Positions 22,982 through 30,833 of a DNA stretch of 41,372 nucleotides are shown piece after piece. This stretch comes from Methanobacteriota archaeon (GTDB taxonomy: Archaea > Halobacteriota > Methanomicrobia > Methanomicrobiales > Methanomicrobiaceae): assembly GCA_023396365.1 (NCBI GenBank), contig JAEWWL010000070.1, positions 1 to 41,372 on the forward strand, in the 5' to 3' direction. The position numbers and the translations under genes are program-made. Numbering within the stretch: position 1 is the stretch's first letter; every line of letters starts with the position of its first letter. The notes under the pieces are model-generated. The model had not been told where the DNA came from and made no database searches. It worked only from the letters and a program-made list of their open reading frames with translations.

Positions 22982-23680
22982 TTATACTGTTGGAATCTCT
23001 CCCCAGCCGTTTAATCCTGCGGGATCCTCAAGGACTACCTGTTCGCCCATATTTGAGGCAGAGACCTTTGCCTGGCTCTTTGACAGCCACAAAAACATCT
23101 CTTTGAAGTGATTTTCCTTAAGCTTAATTGGCATTCTTTCAGGCGGCGAAATCTTTGCAAGAGTCTGCATGTCAGCTGAATCGACACCGACTGCGAAGAA
23201 CAAAAATCTTCCCTCCTTCTCTCCGGAGTGAATCTTTAAGACAACATCATTCCATTTCTCATCGCCCTCGTTCATGTCGGTGGGCTCACCGTCAGTAATT
23301 AAAAAGATCCAAGGGCGGTAATAATCAATCCCCTCTTTTTTGTAATCCTCTTTTCTTTTTTCAAGGACTTCGAGGGTTTTTAGTATTGCATCACCCATCG
23401 GTGTAAGACCGTCTGCAATAAGAGTCGGCGGATTGAAATCCTCAACCGATGAGAATTCATGCGAAATCTCAACCCTGCTTCCAAAAGTGATTACAGAGAC
23501 ATCAACTCTTTTTCTTGCAAGCTCGTCTTTTTCAATCTCTTCTTTGAATGCTGTTATCCCTTCGTTTAACTGCGAAATTTTATCTCCCACAACCATTGAG
23601 CCGGAAATATCCAGGAGAAGTATTGTAGGGCAGTGCGGCTGCTGCGGATAGGCAATTTCAACCATTTCTTCAAGTGTCAT
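22982..23680 (-). CDS. vWA domain protein, TerY-like
   Basis: A 232-aa von Willebrand factor A protein. The metal-ion-dependent adhesion site is complete: LLLDISGSM (D24, S26, S28), T93 in GLTPMGDAI and D130 in LITDGEPTD. The short soluble form without signal peptide, and the DISGSM...GLTPMGDAI spacing, match TerY of tellurite-resistance loci. In other genomes TerY, a PP2C phosphatase and a kinase form a conserved triad, and the same three genes stand here in order vWA-PP2C-kinase. A GAGAGG ribosome site precedes the ATG. Confidence 0.88.
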   Translation of the reverse strand: MTLEEMVEIAYPQQPHCPTILLLDISGSMVVGDKISQLNEGITAFKEEIEKDELARKRVDVSVITFGSRVEISHEFSSVEDFNPPTLIADGLTPMGDAILKTLEVLEKRKEDYKKEGIDYYRPWIFLITDGEPTDMNEGDEKWNDVVLKIHSGEKEGRFLFFAVGVDSADMQTLAKISPPERMPIKLKENHFKEMFLWLSKSQAKVSASNMGEQVVLEDPAGLNGWGEIPTV

Positions 23681-23852
23681 GTTTATCCTCTCAAATTTGA
23701 CCTGAATTAAGCCTTAATGCTTTGTTATTAGGCCGAATGATATAAATAGATAATTGAATCTGAATTGATTTTTAAAATTAATTTTTTTTCAATTAAAACA
23801 ATTAATTTTCTTTTAAATAAAAAAGCGGGCAGATGCAGTTCCGCCCTTCGGT

Positions 23853-23959
23853 GATGATTTGAAAAATGCTTTTAGTCCTTTATTGTAAGTCTTCAATGGT
23901 TACAGTAGCACCTGAGGATGACGATGATTTGAAAAATGCTTTTAGTCCTTTATTGTAAG
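23853..23959. repeat. 37-bp direct repeat (70-bp period) spanning a gene end
   Basis: The same 37 bases occur at 23853-23889 and 23923-23959. The right copy contains the last codons and the stop of the small membrane protein gene (minus strand); the left copy is outside it. Read on the minus strand, the segment between the copies stays open in another frame and would encode KAFFKSSSSSGATVTIEDLQ before a TAA, so it may be the remnant of a displaced C-terminus. Confidence 0.85.
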
Positions 23960-24130
23960 AGCCCCGATAATTAAAAGCATCACACCGACAACTGCGACAA
24001 CAAGCCCTAAAAGACCCTTTATAACAAAAATCAGCTCATCAAGGAAATAGTATCCCCCATAAATTCCTGCAAGCAAAAGTATGAAGCCTGCAATTAGCAT
24101 TCCAAGTGCTGCCTTATCCATAGTTATCAC
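23942..24130 (-). CDS. Small two-helix membrane protein
   Basis: A 62-aa protein, almost entirely two hydrophobic helices (about 8-30, LGMLIAGFILLLAGIYGGYYFL, and 33-58, LIFVIKGLLGLVVAVVGVMLLIIGAL) joined by a short turn. It resembles many small archaeal membrane proteins of unknown function. The start ATG is preceded by an AGGAAG-like site. It precedes the vWA gene by 261 nt in the same direction, so it may be the first gene of that cluster. Its 3' end lies inside a 37-bp duplicated segment. Confidence 0.65.
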   Translation of the reverse strand: MITMDKAALGMLIAGFILLLAGIYGGYYFLDELIFVIKGLLGLVVAVVGVMLLIIGALTIKD

Positions 24131-24170
24131 TTCCTTTGTAATGATATAATAATTTCCGGTTGTTTTTTTA

Positions 24171-24217
24171 ATTCATTAATATTCTTTAATTCATTAATAT
24201 TCTTTAATTCATTAATA
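24171..24217. repeat. 18-bp tandem repeat, about 2.6 copies
   Basis: ATTCATTAATATTCTTTA is repeated at 24171-24188 and 24189-24206, with a partial third copy to 24217. It lies between the divergent small membrane protein gene and ugd, upstream of both, where promoters are expected. Confidence 0.85.
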
Positions 24218-24336
24218 ATTTTTACTGCATTAATATTTTCAGCTGGCGGTTTTTTTCTTACACTGGCTATTAAATTTTAACATGTAATAATTCCCCCATA
24301 ATGCATGACCGCCGGCTTGTCCTTTGCTCCTCATAA

Positions 24337-24350
24337 GGTTTGGAAAAACC
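24337..24350 (+). promoter_or_regulatory. Short hairpin upstream of ugd
   Basis: GGTTT-GGAA-AAACC forms a perfect 5-bp stem with a 4-nt loop about 70 nt before the ugd start. It may be part of the promoter or leader. No role is established. Confidence 0.3.
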
Positions 24351-24418
24351 GAAAATCAGGTTATCTTTTTACTGTTTGGGCAGGATATTATTATGAAGAA
24401 TTTTTTTCCGGGTAAAAT

Positions 24419-25693
24419 ATGAGAATAACTGTTGTCGGCGGAGGATACGTTGGTCTTGTTTCAGGTGCATGCCTTGCAGAACTTGGGCATGATGTCGTAA
24501 TTATCGATACTGTCTTTGCCAAAGTTGATATGATTAATTCAAAAAAGCCTCCGATCTTTGAAAAGGGGCTTGAGGATATTTTAAAAAGAACAGCAGGAAA
24601 AAATCTTTCTGCATCATGCAGCTATGAAAGTGTATCAGACTCAGACGTATCACTCATATGTGTCGGCACACCTCCCTTTGAGGACGGCTCGGCAAATCTT
24701 GAATACATCCGATCAGCTGCCGCCTCAATTGGAAATGAGTTAAAAGGCAAAGCCGGAAAATATCACGTGGTCGCTGTAAAAAGCACTGTTCCTCCGGGAA
24801 CTACAGAGAATATTGTAAAAAAGACTGTTCTTGAATGCTCCAAAAGAAGTGAGGATGATATCGGTTTTGCAATGAACCCTGAGTTTTTAAGAGAGGGCCT
24901 TGCAGTTGAGGACTTCATGAATCCTGACAGGATTGTCATAGGAAGCAGTGACAGCCGGGCAGGCGGCGTTATAGAGCAGATGTATGTAAAATTAAACGCA
25001 AGCCTCCTGCACACAGGAATTACTGCCGCCGAGATGATAAAATATGCATCAAACGCATTTCTGGCGACAAAAATATCCTTCTCAAACGAGATTGGAAACA
25101 TCTGCAAAAGTCTTTGTATAGATGTATATGAGGTGATGAAGGGAGTCGGAATGGATCACAGGATTTCGCCTTACTTTTTAAATGCCGGTGCAGGCTTTGG
25201 AGGAAGCTGCTTTCCAAAGGATGTATCAGCACTTGTATCCCTGGCAAAAGAAAAAAATCAGAATCCGGTTTTGCTCAAGTCCGTTCTCGATGTAAACAAA
25301 ACACAGCCTCTGAAGATGACTGAGATTTTAAAAAACCGCACAGGCTCACTTAAGGATAAAAAAATTGCAGTCCTGGGCCTTGCATTCAAGGACAATACCG
25401 ATGACATCCGTGATTCACGCTCAATTCCTGTGATAAATACGCTTCTTTTGGAAGAGGCAGATGTATATGCATTTGATCCGCTGGCGTCAGAGAATATGAA
25501 GAGCCTGTTCCCTCAAATAACATACTGCAGTTCTGCGTCTGATGCCTTAAAGGATGCAGACGGATGCCTTGTCATGACAGAGTGGCCACAATTTTCAAAA
25601 CTAAATGAGGAGTTTAACCAGATGAAGTCAAAAATTATAATCGAAGGAAGACGCATTCTCACAATTGATGAGAAGGAGGGCATATGCTGGTAA
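24419..25693 (+). CDS. UDP-glucose 6-dehydrogenase family protein
   Basis: A 424-aa NAD-dependent nucleotide-sugar dehydrogenase (four-electron oxidation of the C6 hydroxyl to carboxylate). The N-terminal Rossmann motif VVGGGYVGLVSGACLAELGH is at 5-24. TVPPGTT and NPEFLREG follow, the catalytic cysteine is C264 in GFGGSCFPKD, and the C-terminal VLGLAFKDNTDDIRDSRS binds the UDP-sugar. UDP-glucose to UDP-glucuronate is the simplest reading; a UDP-HexNAc substrate cannot be excluded. It overlaps the downstream nucleotidyltransferase gene by 10 nt, so the two probably work in one pathway for surface glycans. Confidence 0.92.
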   Translation: MRITVVGGGYVGLVSGACLAELGHDVVIIDTVFAKVDMINSKKPPIFEKGLEDILKRTAGKNLSASCSYESVSDSDVSLICVGTPPFEDGSANLEYIRSAAASIGNELKGKAGKYHVVAVKSTVPPGTTENIVKKTVLECSKRSEDDIGFAMNPEFLREGLAVEDFMNPDRIVIGSSDSRAGGVIEQMYVKLNASLLHTGITAAEMIKYASNAFLATKISFSNEIGNICKSLCIDVYEVMKGVGMDHRISPYFLNAGAGFGGSCFPKDVSALVSLAKEKNQNPVLLKSVLDVNKTQPLKMTEILKNRTGSLKDKKIAVLGLAFKDNTDDIRDSRSIPVINTLLLEEADVYAFDPLASENMKSLFPQITYCSSASDALKDADGCLVMTEWPQFSKLNEEFNQMKSKIIIEGRRILTIDEKEGICW

Positions 25694-26445
25694 AACAGGG
25701 CCTGATTCCGGCCGCAGGCTCCGGAACAAGGCTTGGGCCGTTTACAAACGCAATTCCAAAGGAGCTTTTGCCTGTCGGCGACAAGGCTGTAATTGAGCAT
25801 GTCGTCTGCGCAATGCACCTTGCAGGAATAGAAGAGATTGTTATTGTAACAAGCCCTCACAAGCACGGCCTTTCGGATTATTTCGGCTCAGGGAAAAAAT
25901 TCGGCGTTGACTTTACATATGTCGTCCAGGATGAAAGAAAAGGTCTTGGCGATGCAGTCCTCTCCGGTGAGCATGTAATCGACGGAAATTTCATTGTTGT
26001 GTTGGGCGACAACTACTTCTCGCCAAAGACATTTCTAAAAGATCTGATTGAGTTTCACATATCAAACAAAGGAGATACAACAGTAGGTGTCGCCGAAGTT
26101 GAAGACGTGACAAGGCACGGAATAATTGCACCCGATGGCTTTAAGATTCTTGACATGGTTGAAAAGCCCTCAAAAGAGGAGGCAAAAAGCAGTCTTGGCG
26201 CACTTGGTGCTTATGTGTTTGGAACAGATATCTTTGATGCAATAAAAGATACAAAGCCAGGCTATAAGGGAGAGATTCAGCTTACTGATTCAATCAGACT
26301 TCAGATAGAACAGGGCAGAAATGTATTATACAAAAAAATTGACGGAATACACATAGATGTCGGGACACCGCGTGATCTGATGAGGGCAAATGAGTGGTAC
26401 TTAAGCCACGATGAAAACGGCGTCTGCAAAAAAGAATTTTTTTAA
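25684..26445 (+). CDS. Sugar-phosphate nucleotidyltransferase (GalU/RmlA-like)
   Basis: A 253-aa enzyme that joins NTP and sugar-1-phosphate into an NDP-sugar. The signature GLIPAAGSGTRLGPFTNAIPKELLPVGDK is at residues 6-34; GDNYFSP holds the metal-binding Asp, VEKP and GAYVF are further family blocks. It is short, without the C-terminal beta-helix of some archaeal members. The start ATG 25684 overlaps ugd, and GAGAAGGAGG lies just upstream. By context it should supply UDP-glucose (or a related sugar) to the dehydrogenase encoded before it; dTDP-sugar synthesis is the alternative. Confidence 0.88.
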   Translation: MLVKQGLIPAAGSGTRLGPFTNAIPKELLPVGDKAVIEHVVCAMHLAGIEEIVIVTSPHKHGLSDYFGSGKKFGVDFTYVVQDERKGLGDAVLSGEHVIDGNFIVVLGDNYFSPKTFLKDLIEFHISNKGDTTVGVAEVEDVTRHGIIAPDGFKILDMVEKPSKEEAKSSLGALGAYVFGTDIFDAIKDTKPGYKGEIQLTDSIRLQIEQGRNVLYKKIDGIHIDVGTPRDLMRANEWYLSHDENGVCKKEFF

Positions 26446-26504
26446 TAAGGCACTCTGGTTATCATCAGAGAAAAGCCTGTAATATTTTTTTCATTCGCAA
26501 AAAT

Positions 26505-26560
26505 TAAAAAGCAATCTGCAAAACCCGGATAAACTATGACCCGGGGGAGAGAAATACCCG
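26505..26560 (+). promoter_or_regulatory. Leader of the MerR-like gene with a GC stem
   Basis: In the AT-rich gap before 26595, CCCGG and CCGGG form a 5-bp inverted repeat around an ACTATGA-containing 12-nt loop (about 26526-26547). An ATTAAAAAG stretch upstream could be a TATA element. It may be an operator for the MerR-type protein, which often autoregulates. Function inferred. Confidence 0.3.
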
Positions 26561-26594
26561 TTTTATTTTAATGAAGAGAATATGGTGATGTAAT

Positions 26595-27443
26595 ATGCCT
26601 GCCGGAAAAATGACCATAGGAAGCTTTTCGCATATGACATATCTGTCACAGAAGGCTCTTCGCCTCTATGATAAAAAAGGGGTCCTTGTCCCCGGATTCA
26701 AAGACAGATTTACAGGATACCGCTACTACACAATCGACCAGATAGAGGATGCACTAAAAATCAAGGTTCTTTCAAAACTCGGATTCGGGCTTTTGGAGAT
26801 ATCTGAAATTTTAAGGGCAGTCGGAGACGGCGATGACAAAACGGTTAGCCAGCTCATATCAAAAAGGCACAGGGAGACTATGGAAGAGATAGGCAGGCTT
26901 GAGAAAATTGAGTCTCTTTTAAATCAAAAAAGAGATTTTATGGAGTTATTTGAGATGAATGTATCAAAACCCGTAGTAAAGGATTCTCCTGCATTAAGGA
27001 TACTCTCAGCCCGCAGAACCGGAACTTATGAGCAGATATGCTCTGAAGTTTCAGAGGAGTTAATCAGGATTATAAAAAGTCCGGAGAACCAGAAGAACAA
27101 TGTCAGCATTACAGGTCCGTGCATGTCGCTGTGCTATGACGAGGAGTACCGTGAAAATGACGCTGATATTGAGATGGGCATTCCTGTCCAGGGGCAGGTC
27201 GTATCTGACAATCCAAAATTTAGTGTCAGGACAATTCCTGCATGCACTGTTGTATCGGTAATCTACAAAGGGCCTTATGATCACGAAGGATTTTCGGTGG
27301 CATTTGGAAATGCATTTAAATTCATTGCAGAAAATAATCTTGAGTCTTATGGCCCTGACAGGCAGATTTATCTAAACGACCCTGCTGAGACAGACCCAAA
27401 TGATCTTTTAACAGAGGTCCAGATACCTGTCAAAAAGATCTGA
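26595..27443 (+). CDS. MerR-type regulator with GyrI-like effector domain
   Basis: A 282-aa protein. Residues 7-75 form a MerR winged helix (SHMTYLSQKALRLYDKKGVLVP, YRYYTIDQIEDALKIKVLSKLGF), 85-125 a dimerisation helix (ISKRHRETMEEIGRLEKIESLLN), and about 140-282 a GyrI-like/SOUL-like ligand-binding domain ending in ELTTEVQIPV-type sequence (LLTEVQIPVKKI). This is the BmrR-like layout: binding of hydrophobic or cationic compounds and activation of efflux genes in bacteria. No transporter is encoded next to it. The ribosome site GGTGAT lies upstream of the ATG. Confidence 0.85.
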   Translation: MPAGKMTIGSFSHMTYLSQKALRLYDKKGVLVPGFKDRFTGYRYYTIDQIEDALKIKVLSKLGFGLLEISEILRAVGDGDDKTVSQLISKRHRETMEEIGRLEKIESLLNQKRDFMELFEMNVSKPVVKDSPALRILSARRTGTYEQICSEVSEELIRIIKSPENQKNNVSITGPCMSLCYDEEYRENDADIEMGIPVQGQVVSDNPKFSVRTIPACTVVSVIYKGPYDHEGFSVAFGNAFKFIAENNLESYGPDRQIYLNDPAETDPNDLLTEVQIPVKKI

Positions 27444-27457
27444 AGAGAACAAATATT

Positions 27458-27985
27458 TTAATTTTTAGCCAGAGAGTAAATTAAAAGATCTGATTCGCTG
27501 TCAAATCCGGAGAGGGAGAATCCGCACTTTTCAAGAACACGGACTGATGCGATGTTCTCCTTATTTGTCTTTGCAGCAATACTGACATTATTTTTTAAAT
27601 CACCTGCGTTTTTTATTATTGCGCCTACTGCCTCTGATGCAAAACCATTGCTTTCAAACTGCTTTAAGACAGAATATCCAAGCTCAAAAGAGCCGTCATC
27701 CTGCACAATAAAACCGCCGCTTCCAATTAAAATATCTTTTTTTGATTCTTCATTTAAAACCCAGTAATAGTTGTAAAGCCGGTTCTCCCTAAAAAGGGTT
27801 AAGAAAATTTCAGATACTTCAGGGCTTACAGATTCATGCGGCCAGTTTTTTGGAAAAGTGATTCCAAAAAGGCTCTCCGGGAATTTCTGCCTGTTAATTT
27901 CATATTCAAGCATGCCTAAATCCGCCGGAATTAATGTAAGCCTTGCTGTTTTTATTGGTCTGATTTTTATTGCTTTAAAACTCAT
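27458..27985 (-). CDS. GNAT family N-acetyltransferase (RimJ/RimL-like)
   Basis: A 175-aa acetyl-CoA-dependent acyltransferase. The order is typical of the RimJ/RimL group: N-terminal TARLTLIPAD, the beta-sheet core with WVLNEESKKDILIGSGGFIVQDDGSFELGYSV, the acetyl-CoA loop region GFASEAVGAIIKNA, and C-terminal NIASVRVLEKCGFSLSG. The substrate (protein N-terminus or small molecule) cannot be told. It is convergent with the MerR-like gene, 14 nt apart, and has no obvious operon partner. Confidence 0.85.
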   Translation of the reverse strand: MSFKAIKIRPIKTARLTLIPADLGMLEYEINRQKFPESLFGITFPKNWPHESVSPEVSEIFLTLFRENRLYNYYWVLNEESKKDILIGSGGFIVQDDGSFELGYSVLKQFESNGFASEAVGAIIKNAGDLKNNVSIAAKTNKENIASVRVLEKCGFSLSGFDSESDLLIYSLAKN

Positions 27986-28079
27986 ATCTGCTCTGAAAAA
28001 AAATTATTTTTTTTGCATTTTCTGATTTTGATAATCAGTTTATCTGAGAAATATCAGGTGAATTTATTTTATTTTTAAT

Positions 28080-29192
28080 TTATGACTCAGCCAGATATTC
28101 ATAAACTCCTTTTCTGTCGTATCTGTGCTCTGTTATGTAATTGTAAATGTTTACATATTTATTGTATTGTTTTACAAGCTCTTTTAGAGAAGAAGATTTT
28201 TTGTTGTATTCAGATGCCATACTGTTGTATTCAGATACATTCCGGTTATATTCAGCGATATTTCCGCTTTCTTTAAGACTGTTCATTTTATCTTTGAATG
28301 CACGGATTTCATCTGACATCCTTTCAGCCTCAGCCGTATCCTCACTTATCTGCTTTTCAGTATCTTCTGTAAATTTTAGTGCTTCATTCATCTTTTCATA
28401 GATGAATAAGACATCCCCGCAGCTTTGATATGTTATTGTGCCGCTTCCTGCCAGAATAACATACGGGTCTGATATTATTTCAGAATCGTCATCAGTCTTG
28501 ATTTCAGGCCAGCCGATTAGGCTGTAGTCTGTTGTCTCAGCATATGCATATCCGGTATTTTTGTATGTGCATGCATCAGATTTTATCCCGACAGCCATAT
28601 GCTCTTCGGCCTCAAACTCAAAAAGTGCGACATCATATCCTTCCCTTGCAAGAAGCGCCGCTGCGAGAATGCTTTTGTCATCGCAGTCGCCTGAGTTTTC
28701 GTAAATAGTTTCAATAGGAAATTTTGGCTGTGTTCTGACATTATCAGTCCTGTAAGGGACTGACTGGGCATAGGCAAAAATCAGTTCTGCATACCTGTCG
28801 GAATCAAGAGACATCTCCTGCCTGATTTTTCCAAACTCTTCAAGAACCGGAGCATAAACCGTATCTATTGCAGGAGAGTTCATAAATGAACGGTAATACT
28901 CGCCAGACCATTCATTTAAAGAAAGCTTCTCCTGGTTTAGGTATGCAGACTTATCTGAGTTGTATGCGGCATCATAAATTCCCATATCAACCGGAACTGT
29001 AAGGCTAATCACCCTGTTCTCAAAATTAAAGGAATGAGTGATATATTCATACTGCCATGTTGCAGAGTCGGACCCGACATGAGGATACCTGTCTGTCTGA
29101 CCTGGCAGAAATTCTCCTGTGCATCCGGCAAAGAGAACAAGGAGCAGTATTAAAAATGCTTCAAAAAAAAGCATGGAAATTTTTACCGGCAT
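28080..29192 (-). CDS. Lipoprotein with transglutaminase-like domain and coiled coil
   Basis: A 370-aa protein. A hydrophobic signal (about 8-22) ends in a lipobox FAGC with C24 as the lipid-bearing cysteine. The transglutaminase/papain-like core has NSGDCDDKSIL (C170), EEHMAVGI (H198) and a downstream Asp/Glu (about 219-222), a catalytic triad arrangement. Residues about 265-355 form a long charged coiled coil (EDTEKQISEDTAEAERMSDEIR...). It is probably an anchored cell-surface protein, either a peptidase or a binding fold. It diverges from the hydrogenase protease gene. Confidence 0.8.
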   Translation of the reverse strand: MPVKISMLFFEAFLILLLVLFAGCTGEFLPGQTDRYPHVGSDSATWQYEYITHSFNFENRVISLTVPVDMGIYDAAYNSDKSAYLNQEKLSLNEWSGEYYRSFMNSPAIDTVYAPVLEEFGKIRQEMSLDSDRYAELIFAYAQSVPYRTDNVRTQPKFPIETIYENSGDCDDKSILAAALLAREGYDVALFEFEAEEHMAVGIKSDACTYKNTGYAYAETTDYSLIGWPEIKTDDDSEIISDPYVILAGSGTITYQSCGDVLFIYEKMNEALKFTEDTEKQISEDTAEAERMSDEIRAFKDKMNSLKESGNIAEYNRNVSEYNSMASEYNKKSSSLKELVKQYNKYVNIYNYITEHRYDRKGVYEYLAES

Positions 29193-29241
29193 TTTATATC
29201 ACTTTATTTTATTAGTTCTGCAATTAATATCATTGTAAGAG

Positions 29242-29676
29242 ATGAATATTCTTCTTGGAGTTGGAAACACCTTAAAATCCGATGACGGTGCAGGCGTTTA
29301 TGTGGCACAAAACTTTGAGCATCCCGGCTGGACTGCATACAGCTGTGAAACTTCACCTGAGAATTTTACAGGCATTATCAGAAGAGAAAAACCCAAAATT
29401 CTCATAATTGTTGATGCCGCTTATATGGATCTGTCTCCGGGGGAGTTCAGGATTATCCCGCCTGACAGGCTCGGGGTTGCCGGATTTGACACTCACGTAA
29501 TGGATCTTGGAAAATTAATTCAGTTCCTGCAGGGTCTTGCAGGAGAAATTATTCTTCTGGGCATTGAGCCGGAGAATACCGAGTTTGGGGATATCATAAG
29601 TGATAGTGTAATCGCGGGTGCAGACAGACTGATTGATGCGGTAAAAAAAGGCCCTGGCCTGATTTCTGTGCTGTAA
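29242..29676 (+). CDS. hycI: Hydrogenase maturation protease, HycI type
   Basis: A 144-aa nickel-sensing endopeptidase that trims the C-terminus of [NiFe] hydrogenase large subunits after metal insertion. The family opening LLGVGNTLKSDDGAGVYVA is at 4-22. Likely nickel ligands are D15, D58 (IIVDAAYMD) and H85 (FDTHVMDLG), matching the two Asp and one His of HycI. GIEPENTEFGD is a further family block. The mbh operon, whose MbhL carries a C-terminal extension after DPCMSCTDR, starts to read 9 kb away and ends about 1.2 kb from this gene, so MbhL is the likely substrate. Confidence 0.9.
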   Translation: MNILLGVGNTLKSDDGAGVYVAQNFEHPGWTAYSCETSPENFTGIIRREKPKILIIVDAAYMDLSPGEFRIIPPDRLGVAGFDTHVMDLGKLIQFLQGLAGEIILLGIEPENTEFGDIISDSVIAGADRLIDAVKKGPGLISVL

Positions 29677-29752
29677 TTAAAACTGCATCTTTCAAACGGA
29701 TTAAAAATATTATTAAAATAAAGCCTCAATATTAAAACAGGGCCGGATTATT

Positions 29753-30052
29753 ATGAGCAGAAAAAAACTGAAATCAAAAAGCCTTCACTGTCCTGTATGC
29801 GACTCAGATGAAATATTTACTGTTGTCGGAGGATATGCAGGAAATATATACAGATGCAAAGTCTGCGGGTATCAGGGTGCACTTGTTGTTGAGCATGACA
29901 ATGACTTAAAAGATGAATTCAAAGAGGCATTAAATCTTAACAGAAGAGAAGAGGAAGATATACTGACAGATTCAATTGCAAAGCCTGCCCTTGGAATTGT
30001 GCTCATTGTTATTTTTATTCTGGCATTATATTTAATTTACATAAGATTTTGA
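29753..30052 (+). CDS. Zinc-ribbon membrane protein
   Basis: A 99-aa protein with an N-terminal zinc ribbon (LHCPVCDSDEIFTVVGGYAG... CKVCGYQG, CxxC at about 12-15 and CxxC at 36-39), an acidic linker, and a single C-terminal transmembrane helix (about 78-97, LGIVLIVIFILALYLIYIRF). The cytoplasmic ribbon would face inward. Function unknown. It follows hycI by 76 nt in the same orientation. Confidence 0.75.
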   Translation: MSRKKLKSKSLHCPVCDSDEIFTVVGGYAGNIYRCKVCGYQGALVVEHDNDLKDEFKEALNLNRREEEDILTDSIAKPALGIVLIVIFILALYLIYIRF

Positions 30053-30065
30053 TTAAAGCAGCAGT

Positions 30066-30716
30066 TCATACGGATTTTTTATCTGCCGGCTTATCCCGAA
30101 ATCCCGGAAGTTTTCTTATATTTCTGACAAGAAAGCCTATTGAGAGTGCTGCGGCAATTGTTCCTTCTCTTACGCCAAAAAGGTCTCCCATTAAGGCAAA
30201 GGAGAGTATTGCCGCAAGTATTACCATTGAGCTGTCAGTCATCATTTTTACTTTTCCAAATTCAATGCGAAATATTCCTGAGATTACAAGAACAAGTGAA
30301 TCAACCGCCATCATAAGAATATTTGCCTTTAGAACCATTGCAAGGCCGAATGCAATTGCAGTAAAACTTAGTATGCAGAATATCCACTGCATCAGGTATC
30401 CTGAGATGGGAATAAATGAGACAAAGAACATGTTAATGTCAGTAAAAAGGCTGAACACAAAGATGACCAGTATCTCAAGCCATTTGTAAACCGAAAAATC
30501 ACTTCTTAAGAGCAGGTACTGAATTATTACAAACAAAAGATTCATCAAAAATATCCATCCGCCGATTGTCAGCGGAAGAGCAAGACTTAAAACGTAAGGA
30601 ATGCAGGATATCGGAGATGTACCGAGGTCGGCTTTTGTTGAGAGTGCAACGCCAAATGTCATAATGAACAGGCCGGCTGTCATTATAATCCATCTAAGCA
30701 CCTGTTGTCTTCTCAT
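30066..30716 (-). CDS. YczE/YitT-like integral membrane protein
   Basis: A 216-aa protein with about five to six transmembrane helices. The N-terminal ITMTFGVALSTKADLGTSPISCIPYVLSLALP-like region (GLFIMTFGVALSTKADLGTSP) is the signature of the YczE family, whose biochemical role is unknown. ATG 30716 (MRRQQVLRWIIM) is preferred to the upstream in-frame ATG at 30755, which would add 13 unlikely residues. It lies just after the 3' end of the mbh operon on the same strand, beyond an oligo-T region, and is convergent with the zinc-ribbon gene. Confidence 0.75.
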   Translation of the reverse strand: MRRQQVLRWIIMTAGLFIMTFGVALSTKADLGTSPISCIPYVLSLALPLTIGGWIFLMNLLFVIIQYLLLRSDFSVYKWLEILVIFVFSLFTDINMFFVSFIPISGYLMQWIFCILSFTAIAFGLAMVLKANILMMAVDSLVLVISGIFRIEFGKVKMMTDSSMVILAAILSFALMGDLFGVREGTIAAALSIGFLVRNIRKLPGFRDKPADKKSV

Positions 30717-30780
30717 AATCCGGGTATAACATTTGAGCTTAATGCATACAAACACTACTGCTCTGAACGCTTAATTTAAG

Positions 30781-30811
30781 AAAAAAAATTAAATGTAAAA
30801 AAAATGAGTTT
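30781..30811 (-). terminator. Candidate terminator of the mbh operon
   Basis: On the minus strand the sequence after the mbhN stop runs into two oligo-T tracts (complement of the A-runs at 30781-30788 and 30797-30804). It is a plausible archaeal U-tract terminator. Confidence 0.4.
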
Positions 30812-30833
30812 ATTTAATAATTTTCAGACCGGC

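Noticed and set aside
23851..23915. Possible C/D-box guide RNA (GTGATGA followed by CTGA 54 nt later)
   Set aside because: No internal D' and C' boxes are visible, and the sequence is part of the 37-bp repeat and low-complexity DNA; support is too weak.
24171..24217. CRISPR-like array
   Set aside because: The 18-bp units are directly tandem without unique spacers, and no cas genes are in the window.
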